From NCBI GenBank assembly GCA_038883475.1, contig JAVZMA010000016.1:1-31847 (forward strand): a stretch of 31,847 bases of DNA, in the 5' to 3' direction. Source of the DNA: JAVZLH01 sp038883475. Lineage in GTDB: Archaea > Thermoproteota > Bathyarchaeia > Bathyarchaeales > Bathycorpusculaceae. Shown here piece after piece: positions 31,471 to 31,847 of this stretch. Under the pieces are notes generated by a model. That model had not been told where the DNA came from and made no database searches. It saw only the letters and a program-made list of their open reading frames with translations. The stretch's first letter is position 1; each line of letters starts with the position of its first letter. The translations under genes and the position numbers were made by a program.

Positions 31471-31694
31471 CTAGCATGAATTGGATTGCTTAACTTCGAC
31501 AATTTTTATCTTTGATTTTAAGCCTGCTACAATTTTGACTCGTGTTGATGGCACATTGAAGTGTTTGGCAAGTTTTTTGATAAGTTCTAAGTTTGCTTTC
31601 CTCTTTCGGGCTTTGAAGTTAGTCCAACAACTATTTTGTTTCCTTCTACTTTGATGAAGTCATCGTGGAATTTTACTTCAACTTCATACCGCAA
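31471..31694 (-). CDS. DUF167 (YggU-like) protein, probable one-base frameshift
   Basis: Two minus frames together give a DUF167 protein of about 74 residues. The first, from a TTG at 31694, reads LRYEVEVKFHDDFIKVEGNKIVVGLTSKPERGK and then meets a stop; the second continues as ANLELIKKLAKHFNVPSTRVKIVAGLKSKIKIVE. In the family these blocks are continuous (PERGKANLELIKKLAK), so one missing base (a G) near 31603 explains the break. The function of this widespread family is unknown. It is minus-strand and ends 23 bases past the tRNA. Start is uncertain because no ATG or strong ribosome site is near. Confidence 0.7.
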
Positions 31695-31728
31695 TATGCT
31701 CGCCTAGGCTTGTTAATATCTTGATTCT

Positions 31729-31847
31729 TTATGATTGTTCTTCTAAGCCTTTTAGCATTTGGTCTATGTCTTTTCCTATGTTTTCGCCAGAGTAGCCTCC
31801 CTCTAAAACAAAGAATGTCGGCTTTTTTAATGTTCCAATAATCTTTC
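31729..31847 (-). CDS. C-terminal end of a probable HDAC-fold (acetoin utilization/histone deacetylase-like) protein
   Basis: Only the last 39 codons are in the window: KIIGTLKKPTFFVLEGGYSGENIGKDIDQMLKGL and a TAA at 31729. The segment FVLEGGYS followed by a short acidic helix is the closing motif of the zinc-dependent histone deacetylase superfamily, in which the Gly-Gly-Tyr contributes the active-site tyrosine. Start and other motifs lie outside the window. It probably shares a transcript with the DUF167 gene 34 bases downstream. Confidence 0.65.
   Translation of the reverse strand, partial: KIIGTLKKPTFFVLEGGYSGENIGKDIDQMLKGLEEQS

Noticed and set aside
31178..31477. 99-residue minus-strand open frame across the tRNA-Arg gene
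   Set aside because: It covers the complement of a fully folding tRNA and overlaps the zinc-ribbon peptide; the frame is a by-product.
1..31847. Search by eye for CRISPR arrays, insertion sequences, integrases and phage genes
   Set aside because: No regularly spaced repeats of 24-40 bases, terminal inverted repeats, transposase or integrase motifs were seen.

Overview
The window reads as a chromosomal segment of an anaerobic archaeon, most likely of the TACK group and possibly Bathyarchaeia; that lineage is inferred from gene content, not from a search. Archaeal signs are a class I lysyl-tRNA synthetase, an archaeoflavoprotein AfpA, a Dps-like thioferritin, a fused 2-oxoacid:ferredoxin oxidoreductase, an Lrp-type regulator, TATA boxes about 27 bases ahead of starts, and frequent TTG/GTG starts chosen by strong GGAGGTG ribosome sites. 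I see no CRISPR array, insertion sequence, integrase or phage gene.

Layout. 1-1183: a cut-off secreted protein and a divergent two-helix membrane protein. 1429-2619: an iron-sulfur flavoprotein-like reductase followed by AfpA. 2620-3418: decayed sequence including an internally deleted thioredoxin-domain (YyaL/DUF255) pseudogene, then a DUF1059 gene. 3798-10108: a metal and oxygen-defence block with a CDF metal exporter, small heat-shock protein, PerR-like Fur regulator, Dps-like ferritin, shortened ZIP protein, Rieske protein, ferritin-like protein, flavodiiron protein FprA, pyrimidine-dimer glycosylase and thioredoxin. 10121-14400: 2-oxoacid:ferredoxin oxidoreductase with a tiny Cys-rich leader gene, then a Glu/Leu-type dehydrogenase. 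14546-16072: rubrerythrin, superoxide dismutase and a desulforedoxin-like peptide. 16148-18519 (minus): TusA, DsrE, IscS, IscU and a TRASH-like peptide, a sulfur-relay and Fe-S operon whose IscS lacks the PLP lysine and carries a frameshift. 18613-19442: an FMN reductase and a zinc-ribbon peptide. 19806-22464 (minus): a surface operon with a membrane protein, a TasA-sized secreted protein and a four-repeat secreted protein, facing an Lrp-type regulator. 23498-25321: a cupin and an FAD oxidoreductase. 25327-29296: a five-gene operon of two paralogous zinc-ribbon proteins, a membrane protein, a coiled-coil protein and an SPFH/zinc-ribbon protein. 29437-31847: LysRS, a zinc-ribbon peptide, tRNA-Arg(GCG), a frameshifted DUF167 gene and the end of a probable HDAC-fold gene.

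How the parts fit. Much of 3.8-19.4 kb suits a strict anaerobe coping with oxygen: peroxide sensing (PerR-like), O2 and peroxide reduction (FprA, rubrerythrin), superoxide removal (SOD), iron and manganese handling (Dps-like, ferritin-like, CDF, ZIP), cluster rebuilding (IscS/IscU) and ferredoxin supply (2-oxoacid oxidoreductase). The strongest candidate for a little-described system is the SPFH operon at 25.3-29.3 kb, which resembles bacterial membrane-stress loci in domain content but has its own coiled-coil and zinc-ribbon partners.

Caution: at least three otherwise well-conserved genes (small heat-shock protein, IscS, DUF167) are each broken by what looks like one missing base, so consensus error in the assembly is a live explanation.
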